A stretch of DNA of 64,000 bases from Klebsormidium nitens (taxonomy: Eukaryota > Streptophyta > Klebsormidiophyceae > Klebsormidiales > Klebsormidiaceae): contig DF237026.1 of NCBI GenBank assembly GCA_000708835.1, positions 124,001 to 188,000 on the forward strand, written 5' to 3'. The stretch's first letter is position 1; every line of letters begins with the position of its first letter. Below the pieces are notes generated by a model. That model did not search any database and was not told the DNA's origin. It saw nothing but the letters and a program-made list of their open reading frames with translations. Of this stretch, positions 23,701 through 34,822 are shown in pieces. Made by a program: the position numbers and the translations under genes.

Positions 23701-26700
23701 TTCTGCTGGGACCCAATTCCACGTTGGCGCTTTTCCGGGCAATCGTCGACCTCCCCAGTGAGCGCTACGATACAATATACAGCATTTTTTGTTTTCGAAA
23801 GTAGTGGATGAACGGACAGGATAGACTCGGGAGTGTCATCAAAGAGCAGATCGGAGGTAGAGGAGAAAAAGCTGAGCAGGCACCGCGAGAGCCGTTACTC
23901 TTCGCTTTATTGAGGGGACGCCGAATATTAATATTTTCGTGGTAAGATCAGAAGACGACCTTGTACGACCTGATTGGGAACCGGAGCAACAGCAGGGGCG
24001 TAGGCAGATGCGTCTGAAGTGACGTCAGAGAGCGACTGTGGCTGCCAAACAACAGTTTAACAGCCGCGAAATTCAAGGGACAGCTTTCAATCCAGGGTGA
24101 TTGCGAAGCCCGGCACTCCAGCCTCTTTGCCTGCTGATGAGACCTCGTTGACATTGAGTTAGATGTCTGAACCCCGTGTCTCTCAATGACGCTCACGTGT
24201 CAGCCACTGTCAAACTGACGCAAAAAGCTCTATTTTAGGGGGCTTCCCGATCTTGATCGTATCTTGAGAATCCGGTTGAAGATATAACGAGACTGAATTT
24301 GTGGCGGCTCCTTCCAACGGCCCTGTTCCACGTGCTGCCAAGGCCCACGGCGAGCTAGCCAATAGTAAGACGGGAACCCATGTTGACCACAAAAAAGTTT
24401 TTAAAAAGATCACTAACCCGCTTAACCCTTTCCTACCCAGCCTTCAGTTCTTGCCCTGGAGCACGCGGATCGCACGGCCAAGTCCCCAAAAAATCGGCCG
24501 TTTGTTAGATGATGAAGCATGATCTGAACATTGTCTGAAAGGCATCAGTAACCCAGTGTTTGACCCCGTTCCACCGAGTGTTTGACTCCGCTTAACCCTC
24601 TCCTACCCAGCCCTGGTTCTGGCGCTGGAGCACGCTGACCGCGCAGCCAAGGACCCCGAGAAGATGGCCGCGTTAATGGAGGCCGCCTTCATGGGTGGCA
24701 TGGGTGACGTCAGCAGCCCGCGCGTGACGCCCCAGTCGCCGATTCGCCGCCCCGAGCTGCGCTCGGCGGCCCTCGAGGCGCTGTTTGCGGAGCTGGCGCG
24801 CGATGAGAACGACGGGGTGCTGGTGAGGGTTGGTTACGTTTCTGCTCGGGTTTTTGAAAATAGATGAGAGGCTCCAAGAGGTGCAAAGGAGGGGTCAAGG
24901 AAGGGTTTGACGGAGGGTTTGAGCAGGGGCTTCAGCGAGGTTTAAGCAAGGGGACGGACAGGGTGGCTATAAGGCCAGCAAGAGTTGATTCAGTTTTTCC
25001 GACTGAAACGATTGATACGACTGATACGATTCTTCAATTGAGAGTTTAGTATTAAGTTTCCGCTAAAAGAATGTCCCCTGTATGGAAGGATTACTGGCTG
25101 TGACGATGGGCAACTTGATGCCGGTAACGGAGGAGAGTCGCACTTCTTGCAGCAGTCAATTTCAAAGCCGAGTTTTGTCTAATGTCACTGCAGAAGTGTA
25201 CAGGTATGGCGCAAGGCCGCACCTCAAGGGCAAAGCACTGATGCGGAGAGAGATGTGTTTCCGCTACATCGTTCCTCATCGCTCGCCTCAGTTTGTTCCG
25301 ATTCCGATACCGCCTGTCAGAGAAGAGAAAGCCGACAAACTTGAGCTGAATCATTTTAGTCAAATGTCTGCGAGAAAAGCCTGCCTCAAAACTCGCGGAT
25401 TTGTATCCACCACTCACTGAAGCTCCACTGCTAACCTGTCTCTTAACTACGTCTAACCAGTGCCTCTTTCTGCAGCCCAAAGCGTGGGCATCGCTCGAGG
25501 CCGCCGCCGCGGTCCAGAAAGAAGTCCGGGGATCCCCCTCGCCGCGCCTGCTCCACGCCCTCCAGCTGGCACCCCCTCTTCTGGACGCGTACATCACTCT
25601 AGTTCTTGAGACGTCCGACGAGAGCGTGTTCACACCGCTTGGCGCACTGGTCATCCAGAGTGTGAGCGCGCTCTTCCCGAACGAAGCGTTCCAGGCTAAG
25701 GTGAGAAGCAGGGTCCGAAAGTCTGAACTGTGGAGTCCTTAGAAGAAAAGATCTGAGCTAGGTTGCCTTTCAAAGGAGGGCTGCTTTCGTAGACGTTTTG
25801 CAGGTTCTGACGAAGGCAAAGGTTGCTGGCTTCTGCTGGCTGCTTTCTTGCGAAGTTGCTGCCTCTTTATTGCTCCCATATTGTCAGACTGTCTCTGTCA
25901 TTTCGAGAAGCTTCATAACGAAACGCCAAAGTGCAACGCGTCATGTGGACATTCACAACCCGTCTGCGCTAACTTAAGATACCAAGCAATCATCCTTCTG
26001 AGGACCGATTACTCTGGTTGCGCACAGCTGTCAACCAATTCTGTTAACCTTCTGCTTTCCGCCTTCACCCCTCTCACAAAACACGGTCGTTTTTCCTCCC
26101 CCCAGGTCCCCTGAATCTGCTCCCGCTTTCTGCTCGCCGCCTTCCAGCGCCACCCCCCCCTCCTGCCCCTCCTTGAAAAACCCATCCTTCATCGTTATTA
26201 CAACTTTCCTTTGAATTTTAATCCAATTTTCCGATCATAACGCCTTTCAGCCCCCCAGAAGACCCTCTTATCTCCCCCCAGGTCCTTCGGGTCTGCTCCC
26301 GCTTTCTGCTCGCCGCCTTTCAGCGCCACCCCCTTTAAGACGGCTTTCTCTTTGAAACATATTGTCGTGATTCCTAATCACCGGAACCCACCCCATAACA
26401 CTCCTCTCGTGCCCCCTAGGTCGTCCGACTCTGTTCCCGCCTTCTGCTCGCCGCTTTTCAGCGCCAACCTCCTCCTGCCTCTCCGTAGAAAGCTCATCCC
26501 AAACCCTGATCTTTGAATCCTCTTCACCCTCCAATAAAACATACTCTTTTTCGTCCCCCCAGGTCCTCCGCACTTGCTCCCGCTTTCTGCGCGCGGCCTT
26601 TCAGCGCCACCCCCCCCCTCCTGCCCGTCCTCAAAAAGCTCATCCTTCATAGGTATCACAGATTTTTCTTGGATCTCTTATCCCAAATTGCTGATCATAA

Positions 26701-28622
26701 CGCCTTTCAGCCCCCTCAGAAGACCCTCCTATCTTCCCCCCAGGTCCTCCGAATCTGCTCCCGCTTCCTGCTCGCCGCCTTTCAGCGACACCCGCCCCTT
26801 CTGCCCCTCCTCAAAAAGCCCATCCTTCAGACCATCTCGCCACCGCCCACCTCCCCCGGGCAGACCGAGCTGGCAGTCCAACTAGTATGGGCAGTCGGGG
26901 AGTACCATATGGGGGGCTCGGGTGAACACGTGGCAGCGCGTCAGGTGTTTGAGGCGTTGGAGCTGTTGCTGTACGAGAGTCTTGCCGCTTCCAGGTGGGA
27001 GTTTGATTGTGTGCTCTCCCTGTTTCTTCCCTTTGTCCCAGAGTGTTTTCGTTGTGCGTTGGGCCTGATGTTGACGTTGGAAAGCTGAATGTCAAATCAT
27101 GCCTTACTGCCGCTTTTCGGCATCATGTAAAATTGAAACCGGTTTCTTTCTCTTCGCCGACCAGTCAATCGCTGCCATTTTGCCTCCTCTGCGCCTCGCG
27201 AGCTTTGCGTTCAACGTCTTTCCGAAGCATTTCATGACTGATTCCAAAACACCCACTTTCCGGCTCCTACAATCCTTGGACCTGCAACTGGCAGAGCGTC
27301 GCTGGGCTTGCTTCGCATCGATTCCAGAGTTTCAAACTTTGCGACTACCTCGGACGTTGCGGCTCCCCTCGGTTGAAGTTCATTTGGGCTTTGTTAGCTT
27401 TCTTTCTGAGCATTCAACGTTCGACCAGAAAGTCTCATCTTTATCACAAACGTTGATTGCCCTGATTCTTTGACACCCGACTCCCCCAACCGCAGTGCTG
27501 TCCATGCCGAGAAGGCGGAGGGAACGCGCCGCCCTCCCGCGAGCGACCGTCCTCCGCTGACGTCACCCCGGCTGCTGTGTGTCGTCATCACGGCCATCAC
27601 CAAGCTAGCGAACGTGCACCGGGAGCTCGCCTCCAGGGCGCGCGTCTGCGTCGCAAAGGTCGGATCTCAAAGACCCAGCTCTGTGCTGACGTCATCCCGA
27701 CGTTTGTAGTTCGTTCGGTGTTGGACTGCAGCTTGTAAGGGTCAGTAGGCAAATGCATCGTACTTGGTTGTTTGTGAGACGCTACCGGAAAGTTAGGACT
27801 ATGTTTAGACCTCGGCGGCACCGTTTTCAGCTTTTTTTCGGAACACCGAAGACTGCCGGACATTCGATGGAGATGCTCAAATTGGAAAGATTAGATGCTC
27901 GCTTGTTACCCTCTTCGTTTGAAGAGCATTCTTCTGCAAGCGCTTGAGCCAACACTCAGAACTATGTTGCGACCAACATCGTCTGGCACGCAGGCCACGA
28001 GCTTGTGTCAGTCTTTGCAGTAAGGTTGTCATGTGTTATATTCCCTTTTTCCGAAGTTTCGAGGCGATGCTCTTTTGATGCGCGCTGCCAATTTGATTCA
28101 AAGTTAAGAACCGAGGCTTACTCAGCAAAGCAGCTCAAGACGTAGAGAGGGTATGCTCGTCAGAATCTTCGTCTAGCCCTGGGGTAAAGCCGTCGCTTTC
28201 AACCCTGCAGCGGAGACCCGTCGAGATGAGGTTGGATTTTAGAAACACTGCGCAGAGTCTATATACCAGCCTGGCGCATGTTCAGAAACGTCTCTTGCCT
28301 GCTGACGTCAATTTGCTGGCTGACGTCAGCCCGCCGTTTTCTTCCTCCGCATGTGGCCTGTAGCCGCCATATGGCGGACGCCCCATGTGTGGCAGAAGCG
28401 TGGCGCAACATCAAAAGCGCTTCTTGCCCGCTGACGCCAGTCAACCTGCGCGCTGACGTCAGCAATTTCTGTGCGTTTCCGCAGGTGGCCCGCAGCCGCC
28501 AGACGGCGGACGCCCACGTGTGGCGCAAGGCGTGCGAGTGCCTGGGCCTCATGCAGGAGCCCGCGGTCTGCGCCGCGCTCTTCTCCCACGTGCCCCAAGC
28601 TGTCGTCAGCAGAGCTTCGTGA
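20765..28622 (+). CDS. AP5Z1: AP-5 complex zeta subunit
   Basis: This encodes the ARM/HEAT-type large subunit of AP-5, an endosomal adaptor acting with SPG11/SPG15 in late-endosome retrieval. Exons read as 20765-20901 (tentative), 21505-21718, 22555-22784, 23525-23757, 24611-24822, 25476-25700, 26744-26994, 27496-27658 and 28485-28622 (TGA), with all phases consistent. Matching segments to plant and animal AP5Z are LLVPLLQFFLDHGDVV, ENKAKLKALSAPLLPRFFPL, VDLPTLVLALEH, DENDGVL, LLKKPILQ, TELAVQLVWAVGEY, FEALELLLYESL, VVITAITKLANVHRELASRA and CLGLMQEPAVC. The 5' end is uncertain. The exon at 20765 has no in-frame ATG, yet its phase joins perfectly to 21505. The plant protein is of similar length to the rest, so the true start may lie in a small unseen exon. 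Four exons are preceded by decayed copies of their own acceptor and exon start, listed separately. Confidence 0.88.
22271..22550 (+). repeat. Two decayed copies of AP5Z1 acceptor plus exon start
   Basis: Copies begin at 22280 and 22422, ahead of the exon at 22555 (spacing 142 and 133 bp). Each has the GACAG|GTGTCCAC acceptor and up to 115 nt of exon sequence (VSTLGR-CWEARSGDRVSRV). The first is open for about 40 codons before TGA. The second has an internal deletion after GCCCGCTC that shifts the frame to an early stop. They sit in the intron and are not needed for the protein. Confidence 0.85.
23093..23158 (+). repeat. Short tandem repeat, about 20-bp unit
   Basis: The unit CTTCAGTTCACAAACGCGGC occurs twice in full, with a third shorter start (CTTCAGTTTGCAGG), inside an AP5Z1 intron. 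It is non-coding, and the third unit ends in a CAG acceptor-like trinucleotide. Confidence 0.8.
24421..24510 (+). repeat. Decayed copy of AP5Z1 acceptor plus exon start
   Basis: TTCCTACCCAGCC at 24430 followed by GCCCTGGAGCACGCGGATCG copies the junction at 24600-24680 (TCCTACCCAGCC ... GCGCTGGAGCACGCTGACCG), offset 170 bp. About 80 nt are recognisable. A small insertion breaks the AP5Z1 frame and a TAG follows. Confidence 0.75.
26096..26743 (+). repeat. Four-copy array of an AP5Z1 acceptor plus exon start
   Basis: Exon-start copies begin at 26106, 26282, 26420 and 26563, ahead of the exon used at 26744 (spacing 176, 138, 143 and 181 bp). Each keeps a C-rich tract, CCAG or CTAG, and about 45-90 nt matching CTGCTCCCGCTTTCTGCTCG and CGCCTTTCAGCGCCACCC. 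Copy 1 meets a stop at the second codon after its acceptor. Copies 2-4 stay open for about 18-33 codons and then stop (TAA, TAG, TAG). If spliced in, they would truncate the protein. Confidence 0.88.
28340..28410 (+). repeat. Decayed copy of last AP5Z1 acceptor and exon start
   Basis: CCTCCGCATGTGGCCTGTAG followed by CCGCCATATGGCGGACGCCC copies the junction at 28476-28530 (TTTCCGCAGGTGGCCCGCAG, CCGCCAGACGGCGGACGCCC), offset about 132 bp. The AG of the acceptor has become AT, so this copy cannot be spliced at that point. Confidence 0.78.
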
Positions 28623-31036
28623 CGTCAGCAGCTGTTATCAGACGTCACAAGCGAGACAAACCCTTCGCATTCTGCGGCTGCCATCTGCCTTCTATCACGG
28701 GGTCCAAGCTCCATCACCAGAGCTCTAGTGATCGGCAGAGCTCGATGACGTCAGCGGATAGGCCGGGAGGCGGTATCTCCTCTTAGCGGCTGCGGGCCTC
28801 ATTCCTGCACTCTGCGTCACCAAGCGCGGGAAACGACGAACACGTAAGTGCGAGCTGACGTCATCACTCGCGGCTGGCTCCTGCACACAGCAGCGCATCT
28901 GAGCAAGTTCGGAGGTGCGTTGCTAATCTGCTCATTGAACCTGCTGGTGTCAGAACGGATGGAAGGAGAACGCGGACTGCAGTTTGCAGTCCGAGACCCC
29001 CACACCGTGTGGTACTGGTCAGTTTGCGCGCGCTTGAAGATTTAAGTCGGACTGGCTACGCGCGCGACCTAGCATAACCCATAGCACCGTAAATCAAAGC
29101 CTGCTGTTGACCGACCTCCCCGACTTCCACCGAGCGCTCAAATGCAGGCGGACCATGCAGGCGTTCATACCTGGCAGTCGACGAAGAAACAACCCGGTGA
29201 CCCGGAACGTAACCAAGTCAATCTAAGTTGCGTGTGCAGAGTACCAACCGGTGTGGGGGTCCAGAAATGAAAACTGGAGTCCATGTTCTCCTTCCATGCG
29301 TTCTGTCAGGAATCACTGCAGTCTGCTTAATAGGATGTGTATGCTCACGCTGACGTAGACGGCAGCTCGGAACTTCCAGGTCTGCTACTGACCTGCGTGC
29401 TGTGTTTGCGCCCTTGTATCGACGAGGCGCATGTCTAAAACAGTCTCGAATTAGCTGCTCTGTCTTGTGTCTTATTGATCGGTCGTTTTAAACTTCAGAA
29501 GGTTTCCACCCAAAAACGTGTAGGTTTGGTTGTATAGTCGTATGTACGTTGGAGGAATGTGGGCTTTGGATTGACCGGGTGCAGCGCTCTCCTTCTGAAA
29601 ATGTGCTCTTGTAGAATCGAGCACGTGTGGAGATTCATCAATTTCCCTCGCAGGTGACCCAAGGGCCAAAAGGAAAAGGATATCAGTACAGTTGACAAGG
29701 CTTGAGAGGCACGGCAGTACAAGACGCTGTACTTGCTTGTACCCCTGACTCGGTCGTCGAGGGATAGTGAAACGCTGCTTCATGATTATGCATATGTGCA
29801 GAACTTTCGTCGATACTGTAAGTTCGATGTAAGAAGGTTGGAATCAACGCGAAGGGACGTTCTCTATCCCCCACTTAATGTAAGTTTCGAAGAGTGGTCC
29901 TTGAGTCAGGTTTCGAGGAGCAGCAGCTTGATTCACGGTCCTTCAAGGGCGCTTTGCACATGCATGGTACGGTATCGAAGCATCATCCGGGCAGTGCGTC
30001 AAAGTGCAAGTGGCAGTCGCAGATTTTCACATAGGGCATTCAGCTGAGTCCGCTGGCATGTTGGATGTGCCGGGGTCCGGCTCAGGCTTTGGTCAATGTT
30101 TAGCAATGATCAAGTAGGGCGTCCTGTTTAATTCCGATAAGATGTTCCTGGTGCCCATGTACGATCAGATTGACGTAATAATCAACGCGCCGGCAGCCAT
30201 AAGGTAGAGCGCTAGCATGCGAGTTGAAGTCTGGAAAAGCTAGCTCGTTTTACTGAATAGTATGCTCTTTAGACTGGAATCTTCTGAAGCTGTTCACCAT
30301 CAGTATATACATGAATCGACGCTTGCAGTGGGTGTGGTCCACGATCAATCCGAGCTTGTGACACAATTACTAATCTTTGCTGGCCATGATGATCATTGTG
30401 CGGCTGCATGGCGGCCCCTGGGGGCATGGTGCGCAACCTGGCCGACTGCACGGCCCTCAGTATCATGCAGATTTGCAAAGCCGCGCGGGATCGCGAGGGG
30501 CCCCAGAAGAGCGCCATCTTAAACTTCAACAACCTAGTCAGTGCATGCGCGACGCGATCATGTATAACCATGCCGCGGGTGCGAGCCTGTGCGACGCATC
30601 TGCAGTAGCTATGATTGCATGCACTGATTCATGCTTTGTGTTGAAATTCAGGACGGCCCCCTGCCAGACTGAAGCTTTGATTCAACTTGGTTTGATACCG
30701 GCATGGTAAAGATCGAGCACTCAGCCCATACAATTTCTGATTGACACATCCGACAACCATGACCCGAACTGCTGGCAGGAGACTCGCGATCGATCGATTC
30801 AGTCAACTACTAACAAGCTGATTGGTTCGAGTCGGTCATTCCTTAGTCGCTGTACAACATGTTGAATCAGATCAATTTGCACACTTTGTCTGGCACATGC
30901 AAACCAAAAATTGGCTGTCACATAGAACATTAGAAGCCTGCCTGCCGGGACTAAGACCTGGGAAGCCAGAATGATTGCAATGAATGGCGCACTGATTCCT
31001 TCCTTACCAGATCACGAATGAATGCCCCCTCCCTGA
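28623..31036. other. Intergenic, one open coding-like stretch at 30.4 kb
   Basis: The first 250 bp after AP5Z1 hold three of the TGACGTCA/GACGTCA palindromes described in the findings. Around 30411-30540 (+) an open frame with even codon use reads MVRNLADCTALSIMQICKAA and then GPQKSAILNFNNLV. I do not recognise it and see no convincing splice partners. The remainder shows nothing. Confidence 0.4.
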
Positions 31037-32542
31037 CTAAGATGACTTAGGCATGTGTCTTAAATGCTCCTTGATCATCTCTTTCTCGTGGTCAATCCAC
31101 GCCTCGTCCTCTTTGCTGATCGGCGTCATCTTCCGCCTCTTGTCAAGCTCCTGCAGCAGCCCCTGCTTATACTGCTCAAGCGAAAGGTCAGAAGTCGGCT
31201 CTTCTAATTTCCCGAACAGCGACTGGCCAACCTGGTTCCGATGCAAACCCCCAAGTTCTTCTCTGTCCTTCAGGTCATCCGGCGGCCCCCTTGTCACCGG
31301 GTCCCCATTCTGATCTAGCTCGATCTCCCTCTCCCGCTCTTCCCGCACTTTTTTCCGTTGCGCTTCTGCGGACGGCCCGCCCCCTCCTTCCCCTCTCCGT
31401 AGGTGATGGTCTGCCTTCGACTGGCTGTACAGCGGAATCGGCGTCCCCCCCGGAGTGGACAATGTCGCGCCGCCCGAGCCTACAAAACTGGTGCCACTGG
31501 GCCCCCCATGGCCTTCTCTTTCGTGGTGGGGGGTTTGACTCCCGCTACCTTCGTGTCTATGGTGATGGTCTGAGGATGCAAAACTAGGCATGGGAACAGG
31601 CGTTCCCCCCGGAGTGGACAGCGTGGCCCCACCTGAACCAACTAATGAAGTTCCACTGGGGCCCTCATGAGCTTCATGGGTGTGAACTGGCTCCCCGCCC
31701 TGGTGCGAAGCACCGGACGCACTTTGGCTGGGAGCGTCCGCACTTGCTCTATCAGAGGCCTGCTCTATCGGGGGACGATCCTTCCGAGACAGCAACACAT
31801 AAGCTGCAGCAGCATGACTTTTGGTCAGTTTGAGCATTACTGGAACGGCCAGCGTTACAGAAAACCCTTGTACTTTGCAATTTGACAGATGGCGCGGTAG
31901 ATTAGGTTGCTAACTGGACGGAGAAATGTAACAGGAAAGATCTTCAAGTGGAGGAGAGCACAACGCAGTGGTTAGAAGATAGGGAAAGGCATGCACCCAG
32001 TGCACGTATTGCATGTTCAAACGAAGAATTGTATTGGACCATTGCGTTCGAGCTGAGCGCGGGGAAAGCGCACTGTTTGACATGCCACAGGGACTGCAGC
32101 AACTAAAAAGTGATTAACTTTCCAAACAAGACGCCATTTTGAGCAGCTTTCGAAAACCCCTTCCTTGCGGTCAAGGTTCCAACGCACAGCATTGCCTTAT
32201 CAACGAACAACTTGAAAATGCACAACACTCCATGATAGCTGGACAATTGTGAGTGGGATTGGGAAGTGAGATAGACTCGGCATCAGCGTAGCTAAAGTAG
32301 ATGCACCTATCTTAAGGCTGAAAGCTTCTGAGAATCTTGTATGGATCCTTGTGGCGGGCACTCACTCCCCACAGCCACATTTCCCAAGAGCAGAACGGCG
32401 AGAGGCTTCTGCAAGCGCTTCAGTCTGGAGTTCATCATGTCGAGAAATTGAAAGGCCCTTGTCGATGATGATGCCGGGGGGGCCTCCTTAGCCGGGGGGC
32501 CTGTCACTCTTGCAAATTCAGCTTCAGTATCTACAGGTAAAT
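31037..32542 (-). CDS. Single-pass membrane protein with low-complexity domain
   Basis: Two exons on the minus strand, 32542-32366 and 31803-31037 (stop), join in phase across a GTGAGT donor and CTGCAG acceptor. The junction forms an uninterrupted helix, KPLAVLLLGNVAVG joined to TYVLLSRK, flanked by positive residues (NSRLKRLQKP, RKDR). That is typical of a signal anchor or organelle inner-membrane segment. The rest is hydrophilic, with two near-identical units (GPSGTSLVGSGGATLSTPGG and GPSGTSFVGSGGATLSTPGG), each preceded by a His/Glu-rich stretch (HTHEAHE, HHEREGH). The C-terminus is charged (DKRRKMTPISKEDEAWIDHE) and probably helical. Translation could start at MMNSRLKR inside the first exon, or upstream exons may exist, since the acceptor at 32543 (CTGCAG) is in phase. 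The family is not recognised. Confidence 0.6.
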
Positions 32543-33332
32543 CTGCAGGAGGAAATTGGCAGGTTGCTGGGACGGAAAACTTGAGTTCATAGAAATATAA
32601 ATTCCTGAATTGTGGCATATGGTTGTGAGCGGGATAGCGGTGATATGCTGTTGAAGGGGTGTCTTTCATCAAATAGTGAGTGGTGAAAGAAAGGCTGATG
32701 TCACCTTGCAGGACAAGGCATTCGTGCTCTAGAGTGCTTATATTACGCTCAAAATAGCGAAAGAACCAAGAAAAACCTAAAAATGGAAATCCGAACAAAG
32801 TTCTGCTCCGCACCCATCCCCACCCTGAACCCCCTTAGTACCTAACCCCACCGGTCCCAGTGATATAATCGGAGCTCAACATAGAAATCTAGAAGCCAAT
32901 GCATGAACCACCATGCTCTGAGCTACATCAGCAGCTTGTGATCACCAGATTACAAATACTGGATGTTGTGCCCTGACGCCCTACAACTAATTTGGAAAGC
33001 CCTGTTCAGTATGAAGCTGAAATGCCCCGAATGCACTCAATCACCTTGTTGCAACGCCCTGGCGAGCCTTGCCCTGTGCTTCTGCCTTCTCTTGCCATTG
33101 GCATTGGTGTTCTTGCCGCCCATTGGCATTGGCATTGGCAGAGCCACACAATCCGAGTCCACACGTTGCTTTGAACTTTGATTCAGCAACTAGAAACGGC
33201 ACTTAAATTTGAAGTAGGTACGATACTGGACGTAGCGTACTTGACTCGCAAGCGGCCATTTGGGCCCAACGGATTCCGCTGATCCAACAGGGCGGAGCAG
33301 CGGGTCTTCAGGAATCATGCAGGGACGCGGAT

Positions 33333-33363
33333 GGGCGCCCCGGGGCGGAGCCCCGGGGCGCCC
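33333..33363. repeat. Perfect GC-only inverted repeat (hairpin)
   Basis: The arms GGGCGCCCCGGGGC and GCCCCGGGGCGCCC are exact reverse complements separated by GGA. Each arm is 14 bases of G and C only. There is no T-run, so it is not a terminator of the bacterial type. Function is unknown. Confidence 0.9.
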
Positions 33364-33686
33364 AAGCGCCTCCGGGCAAATTCCTGCCTAAGCCTACGGT
33401 ATTCGATAATAGTCAACCAGCGACGCGGCTGTGTTGACATTGTGTCGACATTGTCCACCGATTGGGATAAACTTTAATAGTAGGTAGTAAGGAACTAAGG
33501 TACACGAGTACGGGTGGGGTTAGTTTGGTGGTTAGGGTGGGTTCGGGTGCGAAACAGGTGAGTTTGTTCTTAGCGTTTTAGTGTTGATTAAGCCAAGAAA
33601 TTGAGTACTTTCAGTACCTAAGATCCTTATAAGCTATTACCTACTAGTAAAGTTTATGATTACCGGTATGTCCATTCCGATCGATG

Positions 33687-33838
33687 TAGTGAACAGTAAC
33701 AGCCAGTGAACAGTAACGGAGACGGGTAGGGTTAGTTAGGGGGTTAGGGTGGGTACGGGTGCGGAGCGGGTGTTTCCTTAGGTTAGGGTTTTTAGTAACC
33801 CCAAAATGCTTACTGTTCACTGGGCTTGCTGTTCACTA
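33687..33838. mobile_element. Small non-autonomous inverted-repeat element (MITE-like)
   Basis: The left end reads TAGTGAACAGTAACAGCCAG and then TGAACAGTAA. The reverse complement of the right end reads TAGTGAACAGCAAGCCCAG and then TGAACAGTAA. The 29-base ends match with few differences, and each contains the GTGAACAGTAA motif twice. The core carries TTAGGGTGGGTACGGGTGCG, the reverse complement of the core in the element at 19591-19786. No coding sequence is present. Confidence 0.7.
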
Positions 33839-34822
33839 GATCGAGAAATACGTTTAATGTCCACCGTGCCAGGAAATGCAGAGGGTACCTACCGGCCTAT
33901 GGGTACTACCTATGGGTATATATACTACCTACCCATTTGGGCCAACTTAGGTTTGACAGTCTTTGACTGCGAGGGACTCCGGGACACACCGTCCTTCGAC
34001 AAGTCAAGAGTGCCAGAAGACACATACAGACAGAAGACTCCACCAAATGCAAACGCCAGAAAATCATACCTCTGCCAGCCATCACCTTTTCATGTTACCG
34101 CTCCTTCTCCTCACAGCATTATTCCTGATTTCAAAACCCGCAGACAGTTCCCGGCCGCCAGAAGGTCGAGCTGCATTGCATAATTCAAGGGGAAATCAAG
34201 TCCGAGCCTTCTCAAAAGCATGGTGTCCACAAGCTCTCTGCTGGTAAGAGGATCTGAAAACTTTTACCGTGTTTCTTTTACTCTAGTCAGTCTACTCTTT
34301 GTTTCCCTTCCTTCATAGAGTCGTTATGGTGCTTAGTAGGGAGTCCTCAAAGTAAAATGCATATGGTGGTTTCCCGGTGGTTTCTTTTGATACTAGTGAG
34401 TGCTTGTACATTGAGTTGGGTCAGGATTAGTTTGCTCTTGCCAATCTTTTTGCCTTTCCTGAGCATTAAGTACAGCTTGGAACAATGGGGAAACAATACA
34501 TGGGTCGGCCACATGGGTCCATTGTCTTCAACTTGTGTAAGCGAAGCGTGTAGTTGAAGCTGGATATTCCGCATCCTATGATTGTAGTTACACACCTACT
34601 ACAGTAGCATCATTGCATGTAAGGGGAGTCGATTTTTCCTTACTGTTTGAGGATGGTTAGGAACGGTGTCTCTGCGCTGCCGTTGAATGTGCTGACATTC
34701 TACCCCTGCAACATGTTTGACGTGAGGCTTGCTCAATCTGACAATCATCTTGACACCAGCTCTGACAATCATTTTGACACCTGCGAGAACTCGGGTGCGT
34801 CGCCCTGCTGTTGCTGTTGCAG

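Larger units (their letters stand above)
32543..34822. other. Intergenic with inverted-repeat elements and a perfect hairpin
   Basis: The stretch holds a perfect 14-bp hairpin (33333-33363), an inverted-repeat element (33687-33838) and two partial copies of its core (about 32803-32860 minus, 33505-33555 plus). A leader-like frame at 34048-34247 (+) contains MLPLLLLTALFLISKPADS and is not connected to anything I can support. A short GGCATT-type run lies near 33100-33140. Confidence 0.5.

Noticed and set aside
33690-33800. Interstitial telomere repeat
   Set aside because: TTAGGG-like units are irregular and lie within a clear inverted-repeat element.
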